33,867 nt of DNA from positions 1-33,867 of the forward strand of contig CAIWDF010000080.1 in NCBI GenBank assembly GCA_903911435.1, given 5' to 3'. Source of the DNA: an uncultured Bacteroidota bacterium. Lineage in GTDB: Bacteria > Bacteroidota > Bacteroidia > 2-12-FULL-35-15. The position numbers were made by a program, and so were the translations under genes. The notes beneath the pieces were generated by a model. It was not told the origin of the DNA and made no database searches. It worked only from the letters and a program-made list of their open reading frames with translations. Shown here in pieces: positions 1-6,637 of this stretch (its first letter is position 1; each line of letters opens with the position of its first letter).

Positions 1-6
1 TACAAT

Positions 7-90
7 ATGATTTCGGATTCATCCAAAACGACTTCGGCATCATCCTATACGTTTTCGGCATCATCCTAAACGATTTCGGCATCATCTCCT
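7..90. repeat. 21-bp tandem repeat array, about 4 copies, open at the left edge
   Basis: Four consecutive 21-bp units start at 7, 28, 49 and 70, with consensus ACGATTTCGGCATCATCCTAA. The first and last copies are diverged and the middle two are nearly identical. There is no room for spacers, so this is a tandem satellite and not CRISPR. The array may continue to the left of the window. The unit shares an ACG-N-TTT start with the 22-bp units at the right end of the window, which suggests, without proving, a common family. Confidence 0.85.
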
Positions 91-171
91 GAATTTAGCT
101 TATTTATCAATCAGTTAAATGCAAAAAGTGAATAAAAAATAAGTAATAATTAACCTTAAAAATCAAAAACA

Positions 172-819
172 ATGGCAAAAACACCTAAATTAAACACTAA
201 TTTCAGTGATGAGTCGGATGATGTTTTTTACACCACAGTGATGCTCATTTACAATTTATTAACTCTTAATGTAGCTCACTTCACGGGTTTACCTGTGGTG
301 ATGGGACCTTTAGACCCGCTTTCGCCCCTGAAATTTGGAGGGGCAGTAACGATTTTCAACAATACCCGTTTGTTGCCTACCTATGACGGCAAAACAGCCG
401 ATGTGGCCAAAGCAAGGCTCGAGGTTCAGAAAATGGTAACTCAAAATGGCAATTGGCTCAATACTTTTTGCAATGGCGATTTGGGTTTACTCAAAAAAAC
501 AGGCTACCCGCTTGCCAAAGATGCTGAAGCTCAAGGCAAATTGGAGCAATCGGAAATTACTCTTGTACCTATTATTGGTGGTATGGAATTTATGATTTCG
601 CATGTAAAAGGTAGTAACTTACGTTATGCAGTGATGTATACCCTCGCTACCAACACCGAGGCCAACCCTGCCAAATGGGACCATTATCACTATGCAAGTA
701 ACCGCGATGGAACCATACCTGATTTGCAAAGCAATGTGGAGTATAAATTTTCTTCGTTTGCTATGGGCACTTCCACCGACCTTACGTATAGTCATGCTTT
801 AACAGCTAAGCCGCTATAA
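172..819 (+). CDS. Hypothetical protein with FN3-like C-terminal region
   Basis: A 215-residue protein with no signal peptide and no clear membrane segment. The start ATG is preceded by an A-rich stretch and no Shine-Dalgarno, as is usual in Bacteroidota. The middle (about 79-125) looks helical and contains a pattern, AKARLEVQKMVTQNGNWLN, that resembles a widespread family of roughly 210-residue Bacteroidota hypotheticals. The C-terminal 80 residues (YAVMYTLATN to the end) look like one fibronectin type III-like beta sandwich. Family resemblance is from memory and the function is unknown. It stands alone: a tandem array lies upstream and a strong intrinsic terminator follows 20 bp after the stop. 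Being a real gene is likely; any role (structural or phage-tail-like) is speculation. Confidence 0.75.
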   Translation: MAKTPKLNTNFSDESDDVFYTTVMLIYNLLTLNVAHFTGLPVVMGPLDPLSPLKFGGAVTIFNNTRLLPTYDGKTADVAKARLEVQKMVTQNGNWLNTFCNGDLGLLKKTGYPLAKDAEAQGKLEQSEITLVPIIGGMEFMISHVKGSNLRYAVMYTLATNTEANPAKWDHYHYASNRDGTIPDLQSNVEYKFSSFAMGTSTDLTYSHALTAKPL

Positions 820-830
820 GGTTTTAAAAC

Positions 831-864
831 AAAAAAGTCCGACAACACTGTCGGCCTTTTTTTT
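831..864 (+). terminator. Intrinsic terminator after the 172-819 gene
   Basis: Perfect stem CCGACA/TGTCGG (839-844 and 849-854) with loop ACAC, followed by an eight-T run. An A-run upstream of the stem mirrors the T-run, so it could also work on the minus strand. Confidence 0.9.
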
Positions 865-1013
865 GTTTTAGGAATTCACATCGATATTCTATTGTTCGAT
901 TGTTCAGCTGTTCGTTTGTTTGAACAATTGAAAAATTGAACATTTGAATAATTGAATAATAGAACATTTGAATAATTGAACATTTGAATGGAGGAGAACT
1001 ACCAACTAATAAA

Positions 1014-1148
1014 CAGATCCCTCGCTGCGCTCAGGATGACAGGCTTTATTTATTAATGGAGGGAAAAAAGAAAGGCGGCTGTGCCGCCTTTCTTTTTTCC
1101 CTTGTCCCCCAACAGAGGCTTGTCATTTCGAACGCAGTGAGAAATCTT
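1014..1148. repeat. Concentric inverted-repeat element with a central hairpin
   Basis: The outer arms are 1014-1041 and 1121-1148. They are 28 bp each and inverted, matching at 20 of 28 positions; seven of the eight differences are transitions. The inner hairpin 1061-1101 has exactly the same centre (position 1081). The outer arm has the TGTCATyyyGArCGCAG look of a dispersed repeat I associate with Bacteroidota genomes. Confidence 0.75.
1061..1101. terminator. Perfect 19-bp hairpin, bidirectional terminator-like
   Basis: Arms 1061-1079 and 1083-1101 are perfectly complementary with a three-base loop TGT. The GC-rich part of the stem is next to the loop (GGCGGC/GCCGCC), and the outer part is an A6/T6 tract, so either strand would give a GC hairpin followed by U residues. 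No gene ends immediately beside it, so a role as a dispersed palindromic repeat is equally possible. Confidence 0.7.
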
Positions 1149-1190
1149 ATTTTTAGTGAATAGCGAAAAGAGATTAGGTAATAGGGAGTC

Positions 1191-1288
1191 CTTCGCACCT
1201 TTGTGTCTTTGCGGTAAATCTATTGACCAATTGCCTACTGCTAAATAGTGAAATTGTCTTCGTTCCTTTGTGCCTTCGCGGTGAGTTT
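1191..1288. repeat. Two direct copies of a dispersed 31-bp repeat
   Basis: Copies lie at 1191-1221 and 1258-1288, offset by 67 bp, both of the form CTTCGnnCCTTTGTGyCTTyG followed by CGGT. A third, inverted copy lies at 32827-32857 near the other end of the window. Confidence 0.75.
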
Positions 1289-1352
1289 CAATTTCCCAAC
1301 CAAAAACTAACCATTATCAGTTAATTATTTAAGTTTCGATTGGTATTAATCT

Positions 1353-1360
1353 TAATTTTG
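1353..1360 (+). promoter_or_regulatory. Possible -7 box (TAATTTTG) for the thiolase gene
   Basis: Matches the Bacteroidota -7 consensus TAnnTTTG, 47 bp before the start codon. The expected -33 TTTG is poor (TAAG at the 19-bp spacing), so this is a weak call. Confidence 0.35.
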
Positions 1361-1407
1361 AAGCCGATTTATAACAGAACGATTAACCATAATAAACAAA
1401 TAAAAAA

Positions 1408-2586
1408 ATGAAAGAAGTATATATTATTTCGGCAGTACGCACACCGCTAGGCAGTTTTGGAGGAGCATTTACAGGCATTTCGGCCACTAAACTTGGAGCA
1501 GTAGCCATTAAAGGAGCCCTTGCCAAAGCAGGTGTGGATGTCAAAGAAGTGGAACAAGTGTATATGGGAAGTGTAATGCAAGCCAACTTAGGGCAAGCAC
1601 CAGCACGCCAAGCAGCCTTGTTTGCAGGTTTGCCAAACACGGTAGCTTGTACCACGGTGAACAAAGTGTGTGCATCGGGCATGAAAGCAATTATGTTAGG
1701 AGCACAAAGCATCATGTGTGGCGATGCCGATGTGGTGGTAGCTGGCGGTATGGAAAACATGAGTCAGGTTCCATTTTATTCCGAAAACATGAGATGGGGA
1801 AATAAATATGGCAATGTAACCATGGTGGATGGTCTTGCCAAAGATGGTTTGATAGATGTATATCACAATTACCCAATGGGCAATGCTTCCGACTTATGTG
1901 CTAAGGAATGTAACATATCGCGCGAAGAGCAAGATGCCTTTGCCATCGAATCGTACAAACGTTCGCAAGCAGCTTGGGCAGCTGGCAAGTTCAACGAAGA
2001 AATAGTTCCTGTAGAAATTCCTCAACGCAAAGGCGACCCTATCTTGATGAAAGAAGACGAGGAATACAAGAATGTGAAATTTGATAAAATACCTGAGTTG
2101 AAACCGGCCTTTACCAAAGATGGTTCGGCTACGGCTGCTAATTCGTCAACCATGAATGATGGAGCAGCTGCATTAGTTTTGATGAGTAAAGAAAAAGCAG
2201 AAAAACTTGGATTGAAACCATTGGCCATCTTAAGAGGATATGCCGATGCTGCACATGCACCCGAGTGGTTTACCACAGCACCTTCGCTTGCTGTGCCAAA
2301 AGCAGTTGCCAAAGCAGGATTGACCATGAATGATATTAACTATTACGAATTGAATGAAGCCTTTTCGACAGTAGGTATCGTGAACATGAGAAATATGAAA
2401 TTAGATGCAAGCCGAGTAAACGTAAACGGTGGAGCGGTGTCGCTTGGTCATCCATTAGGATGTTCGGGAGCACGTATCGTGGTTACCTTGTTGCATGTAT
2501 TGAAACAAAACAAAGCCAAGTATGGCGCTGCCGGAATATGTAATGGTGGTGGTGGAGCCAGCGCTGTGGTGGTCGAATTAGTGTAG
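1408..2586 (+). CDS. Acetyl-CoA acetyltransferase (biosynthetic-type thiolase)
   Basis: A 392-residue cytoplasmic thiolase, full length for the family. It condenses two acetyl-CoA to acetoacetyl-CoA or runs the reverse thiolysis. Visible catalytic residues are Cys88 (VNKVCASGM), which carries the acyl group, His348 (SLGHPLGCSGAR) and Cys378 (CNGGGGAS), at the same positions as in the well-studied Zoogloea-type enzymes. GGMENMSQ (113-120) and NEAF are also typical. The ATG at 1408 begins the usual MKEVYIISAVRTPLG N-terminus. No other beta-oxidation gene adjoins it; an inverted repeat follows, then an NlpC/P60 gene. It would be called atoB, thlA or phaA elsewhere; substrate chain length cannot be read from sequence alone, so a broader acyl-CoA C-acyltransferase is possible. 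Confidence 0.95.
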   Translation: MKEVYIISAVRTPLGSFGGAFTGISATKLGAVAIKGALAKAGVDVKEVEQVYMGSVMQANLGQAPARQAALFAGLPNTVACTTVNKVCASGMKAIMLGAQSIMCGDADVVVAGGMENMSQVPFYSENMRWGNKYGNVTMVDGLAKDGLIDVYHNYPMGNASDLCAKECNISREEQDAFAIESYKRSQAAWAAGKFNEEIVPVEIPQRKGDPILMKEDEEYKNVKFDKIPELKPAFTKDGSATAANSSTMNDGAAALVLMSKEKAEKLGLKPLAILRGYADAAHAPEWFTTAPSLAVPKAVAKAGLTMNDINYYELNEAFSTVGIVNMRNMKLDASRVNVNGGAVSLGHPLGCSGARIVVTLLHVLKQNKAKYGAAGICNGGGGASAVVVELV

Positions 2587-2595
2587 ATTTAATAA

Positions 2596-2643
2596 GGTGC
2601 GAAGTACGAAGTGATGCACAAAGCCTCTATCGTTCTTCGCACC
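2596..2643. repeat. Inverted repeat downstream of the thiolase gene
   Basis: Arms 2596-2609 and 2630-2643 match at 13 of 14 positions (GGTGCGAAGnACGA), with a 20-base loop. There is no T-run, so it is not a standard terminator. It may be an RNA stem or dispersed palindrome between the two genes; the right arm ends 15 bp before the next start codon. Confidence 0.65.
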
Positions 2644-2658
2644 ATTGCTTGAAACCCT

Positions 2659-3435
2659 ATGTACGGAATCTGTAATTTGAGCATAGTACCTTGTCGGAAG
2701 GAAGCTTCGGACAGGAGCGAAATGGTTACTCAACTTTTGTTTGGGGAACATTTCACTGTGCTCGAAACCTTAGGCAACTGGTGTAGGATAAAAATAGCTT
2801 ACGATGATTACGAATGTTGGATTGATAAAAAACAATTTCAAACCATCAGTGCTTTCACCTTCGAACAATTGTCAACACAAGATGTGTTTTGCACTACCGA
2901 GTTGGTGCAAGTAATCAGCGATACACAGTCGTCACAACTCTTACCCATTGTGTTAGGAAGCACCTTACCCAATTTCGAAGAAGGAATTTGTAAAATAGAA
3001 AAGCAAGAATTTAGTTACGATGGTTCGTTTGTTAATTCGAGTTTGCCTTCGGCCAAAGAAGAATTTCTGGAAACAGCCATGATGTATCTCAATGCCCCTT
3101 ATTTATGGGGAGGGCGCACCTCCTTTGGCATCGACTGTTCGGGTTTCACCCAAATGGTGTACAAGATAAATGGAATAAAACTCTTTCGCGATGCCTATCA
3201 ACAAGCCGAACAAGGCGAAACACTTAGTTTTGTGGAAGAAGCCGAAGCCGGAGATTTAGCTTTTTTCGACAACGAAGAAGGCCGAATAGTGCATGTTGGA
3301 ATCGTGATGAATCACAACAAAATCATTCATGCTTCGGGCAAAGTTCGCATCGATGGATTTGATCATCAAGGAATATTTAACAACGACAAAAAGGATTATA
3401 CACACAAACTCCGTTTGCTGAAAAGGATTGTATAA
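2659..3435 (+). CDS. Cytoplasmic NlpC/P60 peptidase with SH3-like N-terminus
   Basis: A 258-residue cysteine peptidase predicted to cut peptides from peptidoglycan, such as the gamma-D-Glu to diamino-acid bond. Residues 1-60 and about 70-125 look like two bacterial SH3-type domains (for example GNWCRIKIAYDDYECWIDKK). The NlpC/P60 domain covers about 132-258. Cys160 (GIDCSGF) is the expected nucleophile, His212 (VHVGIV) the base and His224 (IIHASG) the third residue. There is no signal peptide, which fits the YkfC-like enzymes that recycle murein peptides inside the cell rather than a secreted hydrolase. It sits 27 bp before a co-directional DUF3108 gene, so the two may be cotranscribed. The family is certain; the exact bond is inferred. 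Confidence 0.92.
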   Translation: MYGICNLSIVPCRKEASDRSEMVTQLLFGEHFTVLETLGNWCRIKIAYDDYECWIDKKQFQTISAFTFEQLSTQDVFCTTELVQVISDTQSSQLLPIVLGSTLPNFEEGICKIEKQEFSYDGSFVNSSLPSAKEEFLETAMMYLNAPYLWGGRTSFGIDCSGFTQMVYKINGIKLFRDAYQQAEQGETLSFVEEAEAGDLAFFDNEEGRIVHVGIVMNHNKIIHASGKVRIDGFDHQGIFNNDKKDYTHKLRLLKRIV

Positions 3436-3462
3436 TACACCATTCTTCCACCTTCCTCTCCC

Positions 3463-4278
3463 ATGAAACGAGCAATATTCTTTCTTTTGATTTTGCTTAA
3501 CCTTTCTGCTTCCGCTCAAAACAATTGCTCGGTAACCAACAAAACATTTAAAACAGGCGAACAGTTTACCTTTAAAATATATTACAACTGGGGAGCCATT
3601 TGGATGGCAGCAGGCGAGGCAAGTTGTGCAGTACAAAGTGCTACCGTGGCAGGCAAACCTATGTATCATTTTATATCTTATGGCACCACCTATTCCAAAT
3701 ACGATTGGTTTTATAAGGTAAGAGATAAATACGAGTCGTATGCCGATAGTGCTACCTTGAGGCCCTTGCGCTTTACTCGCGAGGTGCACGAAGGAGGGAA
3801 TTACAACTTTGATGATTATGTATTCAACGCAAGGAAAAATAAAATCTATTCCGCCTCGCGAAAAAACAAAAGCACCACCAAGCTCGATTCGATAAACATT
3901 ACTCCTTGTACCAACGATGTGCTAACGGCCATCTATTATGCCCGTTGCATCGACTTTTCGAAATACAAAATCAAAGATTCTATTCCCATTACCTTTGTCT
4001 TGGATGGACAAAACTACCCCTCTTACGTGCGATACCTTGGCACCGAAACCATCAAGGATGAATTCTTAGGCACGGTTCGTTGTATTAAATTCCGACCACG
4101 GTTGATAGAAGGAACAATATTTAAAGGTGGTGAAGGAATGACCGTTTGGGTAACCGATGACGAAAACAGAATGCCTCTTTATGTTGAAACACCCATTGTG
4201 ATAGGTAGCATTAAAGCCTATCTAATCAATTATTCCGGACTACGAAATAAAATGAACTGCAAAGAGATTAAAAAGTAG
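3463..4278 (+). CDS. Exported DUF3108-family protein
   Basis: A 271-residue protein with a clear signal peptide (hydrophobic 4-16, cleavage likely after ASA, leaving QNNC at the mature N-terminus). The mature part is rich in beta strand and matches the DUF3108 pattern as I know it: an early FTFKIYYNWGAIWMAAGEA segment, a central CTNDVLTAIYYAR segment and a C-terminal WVTDDENRMPLYVE segment. The family is periplasmic or outer-membrane associated and of unknown function. Two Cys pairs might form disulphides. It follows the NlpC/P60 gene closely. Its stop codon is part of a hairpin shared with the convergent glycosyltransferase gene. Confidence 0.85.
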   Translation: MKRAIFFLLILLNLSASAQNNCSVTNKTFKTGEQFTFKIYYNWGAIWMAAGEASCAVQSATVAGKPMYHFISYGTTYSKYDWFYKVRDKYESYADSATLRPLRFTREVHEGGNYNFDDYVFNARKNKIYSASRKNKSTTKLDSINITPCTNDVLTAIYYARCIDFSKYKIKDSIPITFVLDGQNYPSYVRYLGTETIKDEFLGTVRCIKFRPRLIEGTIFKGGEGMTVWVTDDENRMPLYVETPIVIGSIKAYLINYSGLRNKMNCKEIKK

Positions 4279-4291
4279 GGATTACTTTTTA
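4269..4291. terminator. Bidirectional terminator between convergent genes
   Basis: A 9-bp stem TAAAAAGTA/TACTTTTTA (4269-4277 and 4283-4291) with a five-base loop overlaps the stop codons of both convergent genes, which are only 3 bp apart. The stem is AT-rich, so it is probably moderate in strength. Confidence 0.6.
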
Positions 4292-5031
4292 GTTTTATAA
4301 ATAGGCGATTTGTTGAGCCCCAGTTTGAAGAAGAAATGCTTAAACGAAACATTCAAAACCCCTAAACCATACTTCATACTCCTGCTGAAATTAATTGATG
4401 AAGCTTCAGGGAAGTATTTGGTAGGGCAAGTAATTTCTGCAATTTCGAAACCTGCCATAAATATCTGAGAAATCATTTCATTATCGAAAACAAAATCATC
4501 GTTATTGGCTTCGTAATTTACTGTTTCCAATACTTGACGAGAAAAAGCACGGTAACCCGTATGGTATTCCGACAGTTTCTGATTGATTAATATATTTTGA
4601 GAAAGCGTAAGGCAACGATTGAAAATATACTTATACATTGGCATTCCTCCCTTCAAGGCTCCTTTACCAAGAATTCTTGAACCAAAAACAACAGGATATA
4701 AATCGTTGGCAATGATATTTGCCATTGAAACAATGAGTAAAGGAGTGTATTGATAATCGGGGTGAAGCATGATGACGATGTCGGCATTCAACTCAAGCGC
4801 TTTGTTGTAGCAAGATTTCTGATTACCACCATATCCCCTATTTTGAGGATGTCTGATGATGTGCTTAATGCCAATACGAGTAGCTACCTCCACAGTATCG
4901 TCCTTGCTCACGTCATCTACTAGCACTACCTCATCAACAATATCAAAGGGTATTTCGTTATAGGTTTTCTCAAGCGTTGGGGCTGCGTTATAGGCAGGCA
5001 ATACAACTACTACTTTCTTGTTTTTTATCAT
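4282..5031 (-). CDS. GT2 glycosyltransferase, DPM1/polyprenyl-phosphate type
   Basis: A 249-residue GT-A fold glycosyltransferase that likely moves a sugar from a nucleotide donor to a lipid phosphate or glycan. The N-terminus KVVVVLPAYNAAPTLEKTY and the acidic VLVDDVSKDDT (Asp39-Asp40) are typical donor-site features. IMLHPDYQYTP holds the second acidic motif, and RHPQNRGYGGNQK is characteristic of the dolichol-phosphate-mannose-synthase-like group. No C-terminal membrane segments are present, so it resembles the soluble subgroup. It is monocistronic and convergent with the DUF3108 gene. It is far from the large polysaccharide locus, so its acceptor is unknown. Confidence 0.88.
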   Translation of the reverse strand: MIKNKKVVVVLPAYNAAPTLEKTYNEIPFDIVDEVVLVDDVSKDDTVEVATRIGIKHIIRHPQNRGYGGNQKSCYNKALELNADIVIMLHPDYQYTPLLIVSMANIIANDLYPVVFGSRILGKGALKGGMPMYKYIFNRCLTLSQNILINQKLSEYHTGYRAFSRQVLETVNYEANNDDFVFDNEMISQIFMAGFEIAEITCPTKYFPEASSINFSRSMKYGLGVLNVSFKHFFFKLGLNKSPIYKTKK

Positions 5032-5039
5032 AAGCGAGG

Positions 5040-5047
5040 CAAAAGTA
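5040..5047 (-). promoter_or_regulatory. Possible -7 box (TACTTTTG) for the GT2 gene
   Basis: Minus-strand match to TAnnTTTG only 8 bp before the start codon, implying a very short or leaderless transcript. No good -33 box is seen. Confidence 0.35.
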
Positions 5048-5105
5048 ATAAAATTAAGTGTCTAAACTTTATATCTATTTGTGAAAATCTTATCAAAATT
5101 GATAT

Positions 5106-5113
5106 TAAATTTG
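5106..5113 (+). promoter_or_regulatory. Likely -7 box (TAAATTTG) for the lipoprotein gene
   Basis: Exact TAnnTTTG match 22 bp before the start codon. A TTTGTG lies upstream at 5078-5083, but its spacing (24 bp) is longer than the usual 19-21. Confidence 0.45.
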
Positions 5114-5135
5114 CAGTTGAAAAAATAGGTCAACC

Positions 5136-5663
5136 ATGAGAAAGTATTTTTTAATTGCATTTGCTCTCATCCTGTTTGCTTCATGTGAAGAACAGCCAGG
5201 AAAATATACCGATGAAAAAGGGTATGTAAAAGGAGGTGGAAAAACTTCAGGTAGAGCTTCAGGAAAATCGAGTGGAGCAGTTAAAAGAAGCGAAAAAAAC
5301 GCTCCAACACCTCCAGTTAATTCATCAACCATGAGTTCGAATTTTGTACCGCCTGATTATCTAGGTGGAAAGGATGAATGGAATAAGTATTTAAAAGCCA
5401 ATGTTCAACTCCCTGATAGCATCAAATTGAAAAAGGTGGAAGGGAAGGTGGAAATATGCCTAACCATTAGCAAGACAGGTGAAGTACTCAAATCGGAACT
5501 TATAAGCTCCATCAAACGTTGCCCTGAATGTACCAAGGAGGCTTTTAGAGTAGTGAACAATGTTAAAAAATGGAAACCTGCAGTCTCGATTCAAGCGAAT
5601 GGAACCAAGGTAGAGTACACCGAGAAACTGGTAGTTCAAATCCCTTTCAAAAAAGGGAAATAA
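5136..5663 (+). CDS. Lipoprotein with TonB C-terminal-like domain
   Basis: A 175-residue protein with a short signal peptide and a lipobox-like end (FASC, Cys17), so it is probably lipid-anchored in the envelope. Residues 20-80 are a low-complexity linker rich in Gly, Ser, Lys and Pro. Residues about 95-172 look like a TonB-C domain: PDSIKLKKVEGKVEICLTIS, a CPECTKEA segment and a WKPA segment followed by a strand ending in VQIPF. Unlike true TonB it lacks an N-terminal transmembrane anchor joined to ExbBD, so it may be one of the many Bacteroidota energy-transducer-like proteins of unknown partner. It is convergent with the SGNH-like gene 8 bp away. A CCCTTT/AAAGGG stem at 5642-5657 lies in its last codons and may help end transcription. 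Confidence 0.82.
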   Translation: MRKYFLIAFALILFASCEEQPGKYTDEKGYVKGGGKTSGRASGKSSGAVKRSEKNAPTPPVNSSTMSSNFVPPDYLGGKDEWNKYLKANVQLPDSIKLKKVEGKVEICLTISKTGEVLKSELISSIKRCPECTKEAFRVVNNVKKWKPAVSIQANGTKVEYTEKLVVQIPFKKGK

Positions 5664-5671
5664 TTTTAAAA

Positions 5672-6628
5672 CTATTTCTTCTTCTCACTATTAATATAGC
5701 TTGCCAGCGTATCATTAAAGATAGCTGATCCTTTTAGATTCGTATTTAAAGTCGACATAAAATATTCCCTCGATTCGGCTATTTTCATCTTATCAAATTG
5801 CTTGTAGCTTACCTTATACTTAACGGCAATTGCTTTTATTCGTTCGATGATTAGCTCCCTATTGGGCTGATATTTCAACGACTCTTTCAAAACTGGAGAT
5901 TCGAATAAATACACCTTAATCCCTTTTTGCTGAGCCAACTCAATCGTTTTGCAAAAGTACTTTTCCCGTTGCTGGTTCCAAGCAAAATTATATCCATTTG
6001 GATAAAGGTGAATGAACTTCTCCAAATGGTTGTCCCACTTCACTTGAAAAGGAGGTTCATACCCATCAGGGAAATAGGGCAATTTACGATGATTGAAATA
6101 ATGCTTCAATCCTTGAAGAGCATTAAAGTGGATGTTGTTGCTGTAATAAGCGTATTTCATAAAGGGTAGATTCACCCAACGGTAATATGCGGGGTCGCAT
6201 TCTCTAAGAACAGAATCAACCTCAGCATCGCCAACATATGGGGCGAAACGATAGGTATTAAATGTATTGTATTTTAAATCCATCGACTCAGGAGTGACAT
6301 ACAGGTAAAGACATTCAGGCCATTTATTGTTCTTTAAATAAAAATACAAATGCAAATAATTATCAGCGAAATCGGAATGAGATAAAGCTAGATTGTACGA
6401 TTTCATACCGATTTGCTTATCTATTATCTCCGGAGAAATCATCCACAATGGTTCGCAAGGACCAAGAAATAAAATATCGGCATCTATCTTTTCTTTCTGA
6501 ACGTAGGCAATTTTGATGTTACAATTTTGTTGCAACGCAAAATCATACAGTCGGCTTAAGCCAATGAAAAAGACACAAAGCCCTGCCAGAGTCAAAATAA
6601 GTTGAATGAATATATTGCTTTTCTTCAT
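5672..6628 (-). CDS. SGNH/DltD-like envelope protein, probably catalytically degenerate
   Basis: A 318-residue protein with one N-terminal membrane segment (about 8-26) and a periplasmic domain. The pattern IDADILFLGPCEPLWMISPE matches the first block of membrane-anchored SGNH/DltD-like proteins, where the usual form is G-[SDN]-S and the Ser is the nucleophile; here it is Gly56-Pro57-Cys58. The last block, normally D-x-x-H-L-N-x-x-G, reads STLNTNLKG, so Asp and His appear to be Ser292 and Asn295. Family members move acyl groups onto surface glycans or act with an MBOAT partner. It lies 9 bp after the MBOAT gene and is surely in its operon. It is either a non-catalytic partner of the MBOAT or uses other residues; the alignment is by eye. 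Confidence 0.78.
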   Translation of the reverse strand: MKKSNIFIQLILTLAGLCVFFIGLSRLYDFALQQNCNIKIAYVQKEKIDADILFLGPCEPLWMISPEIIDKQIGMKSYNLALSHSDFADNYLHLYFYLKNNKWPECLYLYVTPESMDLKYNTFNTYRFAPYVGDAEVDSVLRECDPAYYRWVNLPFMKYAYYSNNIHFNALQGLKHYFNHRKLPYFPDGYEPPFQVKWDNHLEKFIHLYPNGYNFAWNQQREKYFCKTIELAQQKGIKVYLFESPVLKESLKYQPNRELIIERIKAIAVKYKVSYKQFDKMKIAESREYFMSTLNTNLKGSAIFNDTLASYINSEKKK

Positions 6629-6637
6629 CTCTTATTT

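Larger units (their letters stand above)
865..1407. other. Repeat-rich intergenic region
   Basis: No convincing gene in about 540 bp. It holds: an AT-rich stretch (about 885-990) with repeated TTGAACATTTGAATAA-like words; a concentric inverted-repeat element (1014-1148) around a perfect hairpin; and two direct copies of a CCTTTGTGtCTTtGCGG-type repeat starting at 1191 and 1258. The last 50 bp contain a possible -7 promoter box for the thiolase gene. Confidence 0.8.

Noticed and set aside
7-90. Short CRISPR remnant
   Set aside because: 21-bp units repeat without spacers; it is a tandem satellite.
1383-1760. Minus-strand gene over the thiolase start
   Set aside because: It is antisense to a clearly conserved thiolase and has no recognisable features.
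2596-2643. Intrinsic terminator after the thiolase
   Set aside because: The stem is good but no T-run follows on either strand, so I list it only as an inverted repeat.
3256-3789. 177-residue minus-strand frame
   Set aside because: It spans the end of the NlpC/P60 gene and the start of DUF3108, both well supported on the other strand; its composition looks like a shadow.
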